A DNA stretch of 64,000 bases, from NCBI RefSeq assembly GCF_001263205.1, contig NZ_CP012333.1, forward strand, positions 10,211,501-10,275,500, read 5' to 3'. The notes beneath the pieces are model-generated. The model was not told the origin of the DNA. It worked only from the letters and a program-made list of their open reading frames with translations, and ran no database searches. Every line of letters begins with the position of its first letter. The first letter of the stretch is position 1. The translations under genes were made by a program, and so were the position numbers. This document shows positions 16,721-25,819 of the stretch, piece by piece. Source of the stretch: Labilithrix luteola. GTDB taxonomy: Bacteria; Myxococcota_A; Polyangia; Polyangiales; Polyangiaceae.

Positions 16721-16748
16721 GTAGCATGATTCTCAACGAACGTGCTAC
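16721..16748. promoter_or_regulatory. 28-bp NikR-like inverted repeat before the TonB receptor
   Basis: GTAGCATG-N12-CGTGCTAC; read on the minus strand it begins GTAGCACG like the two copies at 13389 and 13421. It lies 11 bp upstream of the TonB receptor start and 19 bp after the CDF stop, so it is well placed to repress the receptor-lipoprotein operon. Confidence 0.65.
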
Positions 16749-16767
16749 CGGCACGTCCTTTCGAGCA

Positions 16768-17751
16768 TCAGAGCACGTCGTCACACGCGTGCGCGCATTC
16801 TTCGGGTGCGTCCGGAGGCTCCACTTGCAAGGTCGGATGGTGAATCTGGAAACGTCGCGTCAGCTCTCGCCCGACGTCGCGCAAGAACGCGTCGTGGCAC
16901 GCGCCGTCGACCATCACCAGGTGCGCCGTGAGCGCAGTCTCCGTCGTGCTCATCGCCCAGATGTGCAGATCGTGCACTTCGACCACCCCGGGAAGCTCCT
17001 CGAGGAACGTCTCCACGGCGTTCGGGTCGATCCCCTGCGGCACGGCGTCGAGTGCGAGATCGAGCGAGTCGCGAAGCAGCGACCACGTGCTGACGAGGAT
17101 GGCGAGCGAGACGAGCAAGCTCACCACGGGGTCGACCCAACGAAGACCGGTCGCGAGAATGACGATGCCGGCGACGACCACGCCGAGCGACACCGCGGCA
17201 TCGGCCATGAGATGGAGGAACGCGCCGCGCACGTTGGCATCACGCTCGCGCCCGTGGAGAAAGAGCAACGCCGAGCCGCCGTTGACGACGACGCCAGCGG
17301 CCGCCACGGCGAGCACCACCACGCCGTTGACACTCGGTGCGTCACGCAGACGCCCGATCGCTTCCCAACTCACCCCGCCGACACCGACGAGGAGCAAGAT
17401 CGCGTTGGCCAGCGACGCGAGGATCGTCGTTCGGCGGAGACCATAGGTGCGGCGCTCCGACGGTTTGCGCTTTGCGAGGTAAGCCGCGCCCCAGGCCAGT
17501 CCGAGCCCGAGAACGTCGCCAAAGTTGTGCGCGGCGTCCGCCACGAGCGCGACGGATTCGGAGAACACGCCGGCCACGAGCTCGACGACGACGAACGCGA
17601 CGTTGAGTCCAACGCCGATCGCGAAGGCGCGGCCGGTCGCGGCCGCCGCATGCGCGTGTGCGTGCCCGTGACCATGCCCGTGCGCATGTCCGTGCTGCGC
17701 ATGTCCGTGCTCATCCTGGTGAGCGTCATGCTGGTGGTCGTGAGGCGCCAT
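16768..17751 (-). CDS. Cation diffusion facilitator (CDF) metal/H+ antiporter
   Basis: 327 residues. A very His-rich N terminus (about 16 His in the first 40 residues) is followed by six hydrophobic segments and the CDF metal-site motifs HNFGD (SVALVADAAHNFGDVLG) and HLMADAAVS, then a cytoplasmic C-terminal domain (VEVHDLHIWAMSTTETALTAHLVM). The family exports Zn2+, Co2+, Cd2+ or Ni2+. The HxxxD and HxxxD pairs in TM2 and TM5 are typical of Zn-transporting members such as CzcD/ZitB. It lies on the same strand just upstream of the TonB receptor but with the operator between, so it is likely a separate transcription unit. Starts at 17778 or 17793 are also possible. Confidence 0.92.
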   Translation of the reverse strand: MAPHDHQHDAHQDEHGHAQHGHAHGHGHGHAHAHAAAATGRAFAIGVGLNVAFVVVELVAGVFSESVALVADAAHNFGDVLGLGLAWGAAYLAKRKPSERRTYGLRRTTILASLANAILLLVGVGGVSWEAIGRLRDAPSVNGVVVLAVAAAGVVVNGGSALLFLHGRERDANVRGAFLHLMADAAVSLGVVVAGIVILATGLRWVDPVVSLLVSLAILVSTWSLLRDSLDLALDAVPQGIDPNAVETFLEELPGVVEVHDLHIWAMSTTETALTAHLVMVDGACHDAFLRDVGRELTRRFQIHHPTLQVEPPDAPEECAHACDDVL

Positions 17752-17903
17752 ACCGAACACGTTCACTTTAGCCCGCATCAGGGTCGCGGGCATCGCTTGC
17801 GCTCTTGCGCTCCGTGCTCGAGCTTGCAGAAGACGGCCCGCATGAATTTCGCGCAACGTGGGTGCGCCCCGTCGGTCTACGATGCACGAGTGGCGATCTC
17901 TGC

Positions 17904-20900
17904 ATGACGACCTCCATTCCTCCCAAGGCGAAGCAACGAGCCGAGGAATGGGCGGGTTATCCGCTTACGGCTAGCCCGCGTTTCGACGCGAAGGCGTTGC
18001 TCGGCCGTGGTGCGAACGGGGTCGTCTACGAGGTCATCGATCAGGAGACCGGGCGCGACATCGCGCTGAAGACCCTCAGCGTCACCGACGCCGAGCGGCT
18101 CTACCAGCTCAAGACCGAGTTCCGCGCGCTCGCTCGGATCTCGCACGCCAACCTCGTCCAGCTCTACGAGCTCGTGGCGACGGGCGACGAGTGTTTCTTC
18201 ACGATGGAGCTTCTGCGCGGCGTCACCTTCGACGTCTTCGCGCGCGAGCTCTCCAACGAGACCCATCCGCGCGTCTTCGACGAGCCCAGTCTCGCCCGCC
18301 TCAAAGACGTGACGCTCCAGGTCGTGCTCGGCATCGGGGCCCTCCACGGCGCGGGCAAGCTGCACCGAGACATCAAACCCAGCAACGTCATCGTCACGAC
18401 GGACGGTCGCGGCGTCGTCGTGGATTTCGGCCTGTGTACCGAGCTGCAGAAGGTGGAGCGCGCGCGGCATCCTCTCGTCGGCACGCTCCTCTACATGTCG
18501 CCCGAGCAGGCCTGGGGAAAGCCGCTCGGGGCGTCCGCCGATTGGTACAGCCTCGGCGCCATCCTCTACGAAGCCCTCTGCGGAGAACCGGCCTTCCGAG
18601 GGCAGCGCGGGTCGAGTCTGCTGTTCGCCAAGCAGACCGGCCCGGCCATCCCCGCGCACATCCCCGACCACGCGATCCCGCTCGCGAAGCTCGCGACGCA
18701 GCTCATGCACCCCGAGCCGGCCGAGCGTCCCGCCATGGAAGCGATCGTGGAGGCCCTCACGGGAAGCGTTCCCTCCTCGCGCTCGCGCGACAGCCTCTGG
18801 GTGAATCGTGCGCCGCCCTTCGTCGGACGCGAGGGCGAGCTCGCCGTCTTGTTCGACGCGCTCGGCGACATCGAGAGCGGACGTCCCGCGGTCGTCGATC
18901 TGCGCGGAGCCTCGGGGATCGGGAAAACCGAGCTCGTCGAGCGATTCTTCACGGAGCTCGATTCCGCACGCATCCACGCGGCCGATCCCGTCGTCATCCT
19001 GCGCGGGCGATGCCATCCGCAGGAGTCGGTCTCGTACAACGGATTCGACGGGATCATCGACGACCTCAGTGAGTGGCTGACGTCGCTGAACGACTCCGAG
19101 GCGGCCGAAGTCATCCCCGCGGACGGCGGCGCACTGGTGGCCCTGTTCCCCGTCCTCGGGCGTGCCCGCACGATCCTCCGCGATCCCGACGCGGCGAACG
19201 CCGATCCCTTCGCCCTTCGTCAGCGCGCATTCACGGCCCTGCGCGAGCTCTTCGCGAACATGGGCAAGCGCTACACGGTGGCCATCGCCATCGACGACGC
19301 GCAATGGGGAGGCGCCGACACCGGCCTCCTCATGAGCGAGGTCTTCGGACCGCCCACGCCGCGTATTTTGCTCGTTCTCGCGTATCGAACCGAGGACGCA
19401 GCGTCGTCCACGCTGCTCTCGGTCCTCGGCGAACGCGCTCCCTTCCTCCTCAACTCGGTGCACGCGGTCACGCTGGGCCCGCTCGACGTCGCCGCCAGCT
19501 CCACGCTCGCCGCCCACGTGCTGTCGGAAGCCGAGGTCGACGTTTCGAACGTCGTCCAGCGCGTCGCCATCGAGGCGAACGGCCACCCGCTCTTCTTGCG
19601 AGAGCTCGCGCTGGCGGCCACGCGCGCCGCGGAGACGAGCCCGCCGATGCTCGCGCCACTCGGTCTCCGCGAGCTCCTGAGCGAGCGCATCGCGGGGCTC
19701 GAGCCGGCCGAGCGAAGGCTTCTCCACATCGCCTCGATTGCCGGCAAGCCTCTCGCACGCCGCCTCTTGCTCGCCGCCGCAGGGCCCGGCGAACACGGAC
19801 GTCCCGACGTGTTCCGTCTCGCACGACAGCGTCTCGTGCGTGAAACGGTGGCGGGCGGTGAAGCCGCCGTGGAGCCGTATCACAGCCACGTGCGAGAGGC
19901 TGTCCTCGGTTCGCTCGACGAGGCGCAGCGACGACTCTTCCATCGCGAGCTCGCCGACACGCTCCTCCGCGAGCCCGAGCCCGACGCCGACGCCCTCGTC
20001 GATCACCTCGTGCGCGCCGGAGACGAACCTGCGGCCGCGCGCTTCGCGGACATCGCCGCCGAACGCGCGGCCAAGACGCTCGCGTTCGATCGCGCCGTGC
20101 AGCTCTATCGGCTCGCGCTGAGCCTGCAGACGAAGACCGCCGGGCGCCATCGTCTGCGCGCACGCCTCGGCGATGCGCTCGCCAACGCCGGACGAAGCGC
20201 CGAAGCCGGCGATGCCTACGCCAGCGCCGCGCGCGATGCGCGCATGACGGCGCCGTCCGAGGCGAAGGATCTCGAGCGCGAAGCCGCCGAGCACTACCTC
20301 CGCGGCGGACGCTTCACGGAAGGCATCGAGCGCCTGCGCCGCGTTCTCGACAGCGTCTCCGTCCCCTACCCCGCGTCCGGGGTGGAGGCGTTCGGCACGG
20401 TCGTCGCGTTCCGCTCACGCCTCGCCATTCGCGGTCTCGAGTTCCGTCCGCGACGCGCCGAAGAGCTTTCGCCCGAAGAGCTCGCGCGCATCGACGCCCT
20501 CTGGACCGCCGGCCTTGGGCTCGGTTGGATCGATCGAACCCGCGTCGCGGCATTCCAAGCGCGCTACATGATCGATGCGCTCGCCGCCGGCGAGCCCACC
20601 CGCGTTGCTCGGGGCTTGGGCACCGAGGCCTCGCAGCTCGCATGTCTCGGCGGGGCCTCGCGCACGCGCAAAGCGCGCAGTCTCATGGAAACCGCTCTGC
20701 GCATGAGCGCAGACAGCGGAGACACCGTGGCCCACGCGTTCAATCTGCTGATGGGCGCCTCCGTCGAATTCTACGCATCGCGATGGCGCGAGAGCGTCGA
20801 TCTCTGCCGGCGCGCCAACGCGATCCTCCGTGACGGCAAGCGACGCCCCGAATGGGAGCTCCTCACCGTCCACGCGCTTTCGCTCGCCTCTCTCGGCTAC

Positions 20901-21638
20901 CTGGGCGAGCTGCGCACGATGCGCGCGCAACAGACCGCCGAGCTCGCCGAAGCGCACGAGCGCGGAAATCTTCTTGCTGCCGGGTGCCTTTCGTCCGGGC
21001 CGGCCAACATGGGCTGGCTCGTGGCCGACGATCCGGACGAAGCCGAGCGACGCGCGAAGGAGGCCATCGCGCCGTGGAAGAAAGACGACTTCCAGCTCGC
21101 GCACTACTTCCACCTCGTGGCTCGCACGCAAATCTCGCTCTACCGCGGCGACACCGACGAAGCGTTCCAACGCATCTCGCGCGAGTGGTCGCGTGTGGTG
21201 CTCTCGATGAACCTCCACGTGCAGAACTTCCGCGTCACGCTCCGCCATCTGCGCGCTCGCACTGCGCTGGCGCACGCGGCGAAGACGAGCTCGCGCATCG
21301 AGCGGTTCCGCCTCGTCCGTCTCGTGCAGAGCGAGGCCAAGAAGCTCGGACAGGAAGACGTCGCCTGGGCCAAGCCCATCACGGCGGCGGTCGAATCGGG
21401 TCTGCTTGCGATTGGAGGCGACACCGAGGGCGCGATCGAGCGGCTCGGCGTCGCGGCCGACGGCTATCGCGCGCTCGAAATGCACCTGCATGCGGCCACG
21501 GCCGACTACGAGCGCGGTCGCATGCTCGGTGGCGATCGCGGACGTGCCCTCCTCAGGCGGGCCGAGGCGTGGATGATCGACGAACACGTCGTCGCCCCCG
21601 AACGCCTGGCCGCCCTGCTGGCGCCGCCTGTCCGCTGA
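17904..21638 (+). CDS. Ser/Thr protein kinase fused to AAA/NACHT-like ATPase and TPR-like region
   Basis: 1244 residues. Kinase domain about 30-310: LLGRGANGVVYEV, catalytic HRDIKPSN near 153, DFG near 174 and the SPEQ segment. An ATPase of the PknK/LuxR-MalT class follows, with Walker A GASGIGKT near 335 and a Walker B-like AIAIDDAQW. The last 550 residues are helical and repeat-like, consistent with TPRs. Proteins of this type integrate signals by binding partners through TPRs, and many are transcription-linked kinases. There is no HTH at the C terminus. The ATG at 17904 is chosen because the kinase begins shortly afterwards. It is monocistronic, ending at a perfect palindrome shared with the convergent gene. 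Confidence 0.9.
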   Translation: MTTSIPPKAKQRAEEWAGYPLTASPRFDAKALLGRGANGVVYEVIDQETGRDIALKTLSVTDAERLYQLKTEFRALARISHANLVQLYELVATGDECFFTMELLRGVTFDVFARELSNETHPRVFDEPSLARLKDVTLQVVLGIGALHGAGKLHRDIKPSNVIVTTDGRGVVVDFGLCTELQKVERARHPLVGTLLYMSPEQAWGKPLGASADWYSLGAILYEALCGEPAFRGQRGSSLLFAKQTGPAIPAHIPDHAIPLAKLATQLMHPEPAERPAMEAIVEALTGSVPSSRSRDSLWVNRAPPFVGREGELAVLFDALGDIESGRPAVVDLRGASGIGKTELVERFFTELDSARIHAADPVVILRGRCHPQESVSYNGFDGIIDDLSEWLTSLNDSEAAEVIPADGGALVALFPVLGRARTILRDPDAANADPFALRQRAFTALRELFANMGKRYTVAIAIDDAQWGGADTGLLMSEVFGPPTPRILLVLAYRTEDAASSTLLSVLGERAPFLLNSVHAVTLGPLDVAASSTLAAHVLSEAEVDVSNVVQRVAIEANGHPLFLRELALAATRAAETSPPMLAPLGLRELLSERIAGLEPAERRLLHIASIAGKPLARRLLLAAAGPGEHGRPDVFRLARQRLVRETVAGGEAAVEPYHSHVREAVLGSLDEAQRRLFHRELADTLLREPEPDADALVDHLVRAGDEPAAARFADIAAERAAKTLAFDRAVQLYRLALSLQTKTAGRHRLRARLGDALANAGRSAEAGDAYASAARDARMTAPSEAKDLEREAAEHYLRGGRFTEGIERLRRVLDSVSVPYPASGVEAFGTVVAFRSRLAIRGLEFRPRRAEELSPEELARIDALWTAGLGLGWIDRTRVAAFQARYMIDALAAGEPTRVARGLGTEASQLACLGGASRTRKARSLMETALRMSADSGDTVAHAFNLLMGASVEFYASRWRESVDLCRRANAILRDGKRRPEWELLTVHALSLASLGYLGELRTMRAQQTAELAEAHERGNLLAAGCLSSGPANMGWLVADDPDEAERRAKEAIAPWKKDDFQLAHYFHLVARTQISLYRGDTDEAFQRISREWSRVVLSMNLHVQNFRVTLRHLRARTALAHAAKTSSRIERFRLVRLVQSEAKKLGQEDVAWAKPITAAVESGLLAIGGDTEGAIERLGVAADGYRALEMHLHAATADYERGRMLGGDRGRALLRRAEAWMIDEHVVAPERLAALLAPPVR

Positions 21639-21640
21639 TT

Positions 21641-21660
21641 AACCCCAGAGCTCTGGGGTT
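21641..21660. terminator. Perfect palindrome between convergent genes, possible bidirectional terminator
   Basis: A 20-bp perfect palindrome centred on GAGCTC (AACCCCAGAG and its complement) starts 2 bp after the kinase stop and overlaps the TAA stop of the convergent oxidoreductase gene. No T-run follows on either strand, so terminator function is only likely by position. Confidence 0.4.
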
Positions 21661-23404
21661 AGAAGCCGAGCAGCCCGCGTACGCGTCGCTCGATCGACTT
21701 GATGTCTTCGAACGTCTCTGGGAAGAACCCTCCGCCCGACGAGGGCGGCGGCGGATTGCTGCCGGGGCCCGGACGCGGCCCTCCTCCCCCAGCGCCTGCC
21801 GGATCGAGGAAGACATGCGGGGTCTGCGCGAGGAATCGCAGACGATCGAGCTTCTTCATCGCATCCATGAAGGGGCCCGCGTCTTCGTCCATTTGGTAGA
21901 CGTCGCACGGCTGCGCGGCGCTGTCCTCGCGCGCGAGGATGCCGTTGACCGCACGGCGGGCCGCCTCGTTCGCGCCCTCCATGCTCGCGAGATCGGTGTT
22001 CGTCTTCACGTAGTCGGACGCGATGACGACGTTCTCGATGTCCGGAACGGCCCCCGGGCGATTCCACCACGAGCCGGGCGGATGCACGAGGAGCGGCGTC
22101 CGGTTGATCGGACGCCCGGTGTCGAACGACACGTTGTAGTCGAGATGCGCGCGCACGAGGTTGTCGCGCGACAGCCTGCTGCCGAGCCCGTCGGTGAGCT
22201 GCATCCACACCTCTTCGAGGATCTCGTCGTAGGTGCAATCGCGCGCAGCCTTGCCGAGACGCGGGGCGACGGTGTCCCAGTCGGAGATATCGACCGAGAG
22301 AATGTCGCCGACCGACCCGTCGCCGTAACGCGCGGCGACCTCGTTGCTCCAGAACTGTCCTTGCGAGACCGAGCTGAGCGCCCAGTACGAGTCGGGGAAC
22401 GCGACGTGGCCGTGGCAGATCTTCGGGTCCGTCTTGAGGAAGAACTGTGCTCCACACATCCACGACGTGGCGTTCGCGAGACGACGGATGCCCGCAAAAT
22501 CCGGATCGGCGCCGGCGAGCGCATCGCTGATGACCGCCTGCACGCGGTCGAGCGGCAGCGCGAGAACGTAGTGATCGCCCGTGACCACTTCGGTTCCGAT
22601 CCGCGCGCCCTTCAGCCGCTTGCCGTCGAGCAGGAGCTCGGTGACCGCATCGCCGTAGTGGAAGCGCACGCCGAGCGACTCGAGGTGCGTACGCCAGGGC
22701 CTCAGCCAACGCTCGGAGGTGGGGCCGTCGAGCACGGCATCGGTGCGGGTGCCGTTGCGGACGAAGTCGAGCAGGATCTGGCAGGCCTTCGTGCCGATCG
22801 TGCGCGCACTACCGTGACGCGGATCCATGGCGACCATGAAACGCGGCGTCTTGATGTATTTCTGGAACTTCGGCTCGTAGCTGTCGCCCTCGACGAAGTC
22901 CCAGAAGCTGACCTGCTCGAAGTCGGCTTCGCGGCGCTCGTCGCACGACGCGAGGAACCGCAGCATGAAATAGGAGAAGCGAGCCATGTCGCGCTCGCTC
23001 ACCTCGGTGCGCGTGAAGAACTTGTCGACGGTGTTCGTGAGCTTCACGAACTCGCCGACGTCTTCCGGCGGATGGCGGTCGAAGACGAAGATGCCGCTCT
23101 TCTCCGCCATGCCCATCTCCTGGCTCTCGCGCAGGCGATCGGCGACGGTCCCCTTCTCTACGGGAATGCGCTGCATCGTGTCGATGACGTGCCGGTAGAA
23201 CGAAGGGAAGAACCGGAAACCGTGCTCGCCGGGGAGATTCTCGCGCCCTCCCGTTCCCGTCCCCTCGAGAAACTGACTCTTGGCTTTGCCGCCAACGTCG
23301 GACGTCTCCTCGTAGACGTCGACCTCGAACCCACGCGATGCGAGCTCGTGCGCCGCGGTCATCCCGCCGATCCCACCCCCTAGAACGACGATTCGCTTCG
23401 GCAT
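21659..23404 (-). CDS. FAD-dependent amine oxidase-like oxidoreductase (hydroxysqualene dehydroxylase/carotenoid desaturase superfamily)
   Basis: 581 residues. An N-terminal Rossmann FAD site (IVVLGGGIGGMTAAHELASRGFEVDVYE) and the second family block GGKAKSQF are clear. The C-terminal FAD block VIASDYVKTNTDLASMEGANEAARRAVNGI is also typical. The last 70 residues are a Gly/Pro-rich linker plus a short tail, unusual for the family. The substrate is unknown; relatives act on isoprenoids or amines. It follows the DUF5995 gene by 8 bp and is the last gene of a three-gene operon with an AAA+ regulator. Confidence 0.85.
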   Translation of the reverse strand: MPKRIVVLGGGIGGMTAAHELASRGFEVDVYEETSDVGGKAKSQFLEGTGTGGRENLPGEHGFRFFPSFYRHVIDTMQRIPVEKGTVADRLRESQEMGMAEKSGIFVFDRHPPEDVGEFVKLTNTVDKFFTRTEVSERDMARFSYFMLRFLASCDERREADFEQVSFWDFVEGDSYEPKFQKYIKTPRFMVAMDPRHGSARTIGTKACQILLDFVRNGTRTDAVLDGPTSERWLRPWRTHLESLGVRFHYGDAVTELLLDGKRLKGARIGTEVVTGDHYVLALPLDRVQAVISDALAGADPDFAGIRRLANATSWMCGAQFFLKTDPKICHGHVAFPDSYWALSSVSQGQFWSNEVAARYGDGSVGDILSVDISDWDTVAPRLGKAARDCTYDEILEEVWMQLTDGLGSRLSRDNLVRAHLDYNVSFDTGRPINRTPLLVHPPGSWWNRPGAVPDIENVVIASDYVKTNTDLASMEGANEAARRAVNGILAREDSAAQPCDVYQMDEDAGPFMDAMKKLDRLRFLAQTPHVFLDPAGAGGGGPRPGPGSNPPPPSSGGGFFPETFEDIKSIERRVRGLLGF

Positions 23405-23412
23405 CCGATCTC

Positions 23413-24162
23413 CTACGCTTGCAATTGACGAATGGTCTTCACCACGTCGCTGCTCTCTCGCGCGCGAATGAACTTCGCGAGGAGCTTGATGGCCCCCATG
23501 GGACGAGCAATCGCCCGCCCGACGAGCGCCGTCCGCTTGTCCATCGTGGTGATGTGAGGCTCACGAGCCGAGCTCTGGAGCCGCGCCAGATTCTCCGCCG
23601 AGCGCCACGCGATCTCTCGCGCGACGTAGATCCCGAATCGATTCGCCACCGCGTACTGCACGCCCGCGACCTTGTCGAGCACGCCAACCCACGGCGAAAC
23701 GCGACCGATGGTGGCGTCCATGTCGTGCATGAGCCGGCCCACGATCTCGTTGACGTGATCGAAGTCGCCGCGAAGATCTCCGATCAGGTTGCCCGGCGCG
23801 ACTTCGGCCGCGGCGATCCCGAGATCGAGCAGCTGATGGGCGGCGAGCCCCACGTAGAGATGCTGCAGAACGGTGGGCTCCTTGTCGCCACACATGTCGA
23901 ACGCCACGCGCCACGAATCGGTGACGGTGCGCCCGCCACGGTAGGCTTCGAGAGCGTCCAGATAACGGTTGGCGAACGCCACGTCGAGGCGCTCCATCCG
24001 CTCGCAGTCGAGGAACTCGTTGCGATGGATGCTGTCGCGCACGGCGACAGTCATCTTCTTGTAGAGCACCGCGAAATAGCCAATCCGGCTTTTGTCCCGG
24101 ATCGAGTCGGCGATGATGGTGTCGAGTGCTTCGATGACTTCGTTGATCCTGCGGACCCCCAT
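23413..24162 (-). CDS. DUF5995 family protein
   Basis: 249 residues, no signal peptide, all-helical appearance. Recognisable blocks are GYFAVLYKKMTVAVRDSI, LDVAFANRYLDALEAYRGG and HLYVGLAAHQLLDLGIAAAEVAPG-x-LIGDLRGDFDHVNEIV, which match the DUF5995 family as I remember it. The His/Asp spacing (HQLLDLG...DFDHVNEI) suggests a buried metal or substrate pocket. The molecular function of the family is not known. It is transcribed between the regulator gene (3 bp upstream) and the flavin oxidoreductase (8 bp downstream), which suggests a joint pathway, perhaps in lipid or isoprenoid chemistry. Confidence 0.75.
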   Translation of the reverse strand: MGVRRINEVIEALDTIIADSIRDKSRIGYFAVLYKKMTVAVRDSIHRNEFLDCERMERLDVAFANRYLDALEAYRGGRTVTDSWRVAFDMCGDKEPTVLQHLYVGLAAHQLLDLGIAAAEVAPGNLIGDLRGDFDHVNEIVGRLMHDMDATIGRVSPWVGVLDKVAGVQYAVANRFGIYVAREIAWRSAENLARLQSSAREPHITTMDKRTALVGRAIARPMGAIKLLAKFIRARESSDVVKTIRQLQA

Positions 24163-24165
24163 GCC

Positions 24166-25689
24166 TCAGAACTCTCTCTCCCCCGCGCGCTCGAGCCCGT
24201 GCGCGCGAATCAAGTTGTAGACGTGCGAGCGCGTCACATCGAGACGACGCGCGGTTTCGAGGATGTTCCACCCCGTGTCTTCGAGCGCGCGCTTGAGAAG
24301 CTGCGCCTGAAACCGCCGGGTGGCCGCCTGGAAGGTCTCCTGATGCTCACCGTCCGAGGCCGCATCGTCGGTAAACATGTGTCCGCGCTCGATCTGCGTG
24401 GCGCCTTCGCCGGCAGCGCGAATGACCGCCGCCTCGACCGCGTTCTCGAGCTGGCGCACGTTGCCGGGCCAATCCGTGGTCTCGGCGGCGCGGATGGCAC
24501 CCGGCGAGATGGTGAGCGGCCCGATGCCATGGGCGTCGCACGAGCGCGCGCAGAAGAGCTCGAGCAGATCGCGAATGTCCTCTCGTCGTGACGCGAGCGC
24601 CGGCACGCGAATGGGCACGATCTGCAAGCGATAGAGGAGGTCTTCGCGGAACGTTCGACGTTCGACGGCGAGCCGAAGATCCACGTTGGTCGCGGCGATC
24701 ACACGGACGTCGGCGCGTAGCGCCTTCGTGGCCCCGAGCGGGAAGTACTCGAGCGATTGGAGAAGCTGCAGGAGCTTCGATTGCGCGCCGAGCGGCAGCT
24801 CGCCGATCTCGTCGAGGAACAGCGTTCCACCTTCGGCCGCCGCCACCTTGCCTTCGATACGCCGCGTCGCCGTGGAGTGCGCGCCGGGCATCGCCCCGAA
24901 GAGCTCGCTCTCGACGAGGGGTTCCGGGAGGGTCGCGCAATTGAGCTCGACGAACGGCTTGCCCGCGCGAGGGCCGTTCTCGTGGATGAGGCGAGCGAGC
25001 TGCGTCTTGCCCGTGCCGGAGGGTCCCGTCAGCAGGATGGTCACGCGCCTCGGCGCAACGACGGACATCTCGCGGAGCACGCGGGCGATGGCCTCGCTTC
25101 GTCCGGCGAGCGATTCGACCTTGAGAAGACTCCGGTACGGGAGCGTTGCGTCGACGGACTCGCGGGCGCGGCGGCGGAGGAGCAGCCGATCGACGAGCGG
25201 CGCGAGATGATGAGCGAAGACCTCGGCGCGGACGCGGTCGTCTTCGGAGAAAGGTCCTGCCTGCTCGCGGTCCTGCAAGTAGAGGACGCCGATGGGCGGA
25301 TCGGCACCGATCGGCGCGCAGAGGACCGCCTCGATCCGGTTCGCCTTGACGCTCTCGAGCGATTCGAACCGAGGATCGGCAACCGCCGAGGCCGTCGAAA
25401 TCGTCCTACCGGTTGCCAGGGCTTCGGCGATCACCCCGCTCGAGATGGCCGCACGCACTTCAGCGAGGTCGTTCTCGGAGAAGCCCTCCGCAATCCACCA
25501 AGGAGCGTCGTTGGGGGCGGCCCCGTCACGGAGCTCGATGTATCCGCGCTTGGCTGCGCTCACCTGCAGAACGAGCGAGAGCGCTTCACGAAGAAAGACG
25601 TCGGGCTCGTCGCGCGAGGCAAGCTCCAAGAGCTTGCGGTAAAGATCTCGTTCAGCACGCAGCGAGGCAAGGTCCCCGCCAGAGTCCAT
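24166..25689 (-). CDS. GAF - AAA+ - Fis-type HTH regulator lacking the GAFTGA loop
   Basis: 507 residues. GAF-like domain about 20-170, AAA+ domain about 190-420 with Walker A GPSGTGKT near 220 and Walker B GGTLFLDEIGELP, and a Fis-type HTH at the C terminus (NILETARRLDVTRSHVYNLI). It has the layout of sigma-54 enhancer-binding proteins. However, the loop normally reading GAFTGA after ELFG is here ELFGAMPGAHSTATRR, so the key sigma-54 contact is absent. It may regulate sigma-70 promoters or act by other means. ATG 25689 is chosen because the sequence before it is not conserved-looking. It is the first gene of the operon with DUF5995 and the flavin oxidoreductase. Confidence 0.88.
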   Translation of the reverse strand: MDSGGDLASLRAERDLYRKLLELASRDEPDVFLREALSLVLQVSAAKRGYIELRDGAAPNDAPWWIAEGFSENDLAEVRAAISSGVIAEALATGRTISTASAVADPRFESLESVKANRIEAVLCAPIGADPPIGVLYLQDREQAGPFSEDDRVRAEVFAHHLAPLVDRLLLRRRARESVDATLPYRSLLKVESLAGRSEAIARVLREMSVVAPRRVTILLTGPSGTGKTQLARLIHENGPRAGKPFVELNCATLPEPLVESELFGAMPGAHSTATRRIEGKVAAAEGGTLFLDEIGELPLGAQSKLLQLLQSLEYFPLGATKALRADVRVIAATNVDLRLAVERRTFREDLLYRLQIVPIRVPALASRREDIRDLLELFCARSCDAHGIGPLTISPGAIRAAETTDWPGNVRQLENAVEAAVIRAAGEGATQIERGHMFTDDAASDGEHQETFQAATRRFQAQLLKRALEDTGWNILETARRLDVTRSHVYNLIRAHGLERAGEREF

Positions 25690-25819
25690 GGTCGACACTG
25701 CCACAGGGTACGCGGCAATTTGGCTACGTAAATATACAGCCCCGACCGCCTCGTCCGCTTTCTGCCTGATTCGTCGGCCCACGCGAGAATCGCTCCCGTC
25801 GGATTCCGTCAAGGATGGG

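Noticed and set aside
15712..20294. Long frames antisense to the TonB receptor, CDF gene and large kinase
   Set aside because: They show no domain and lie opposite genes with clear family motifs.
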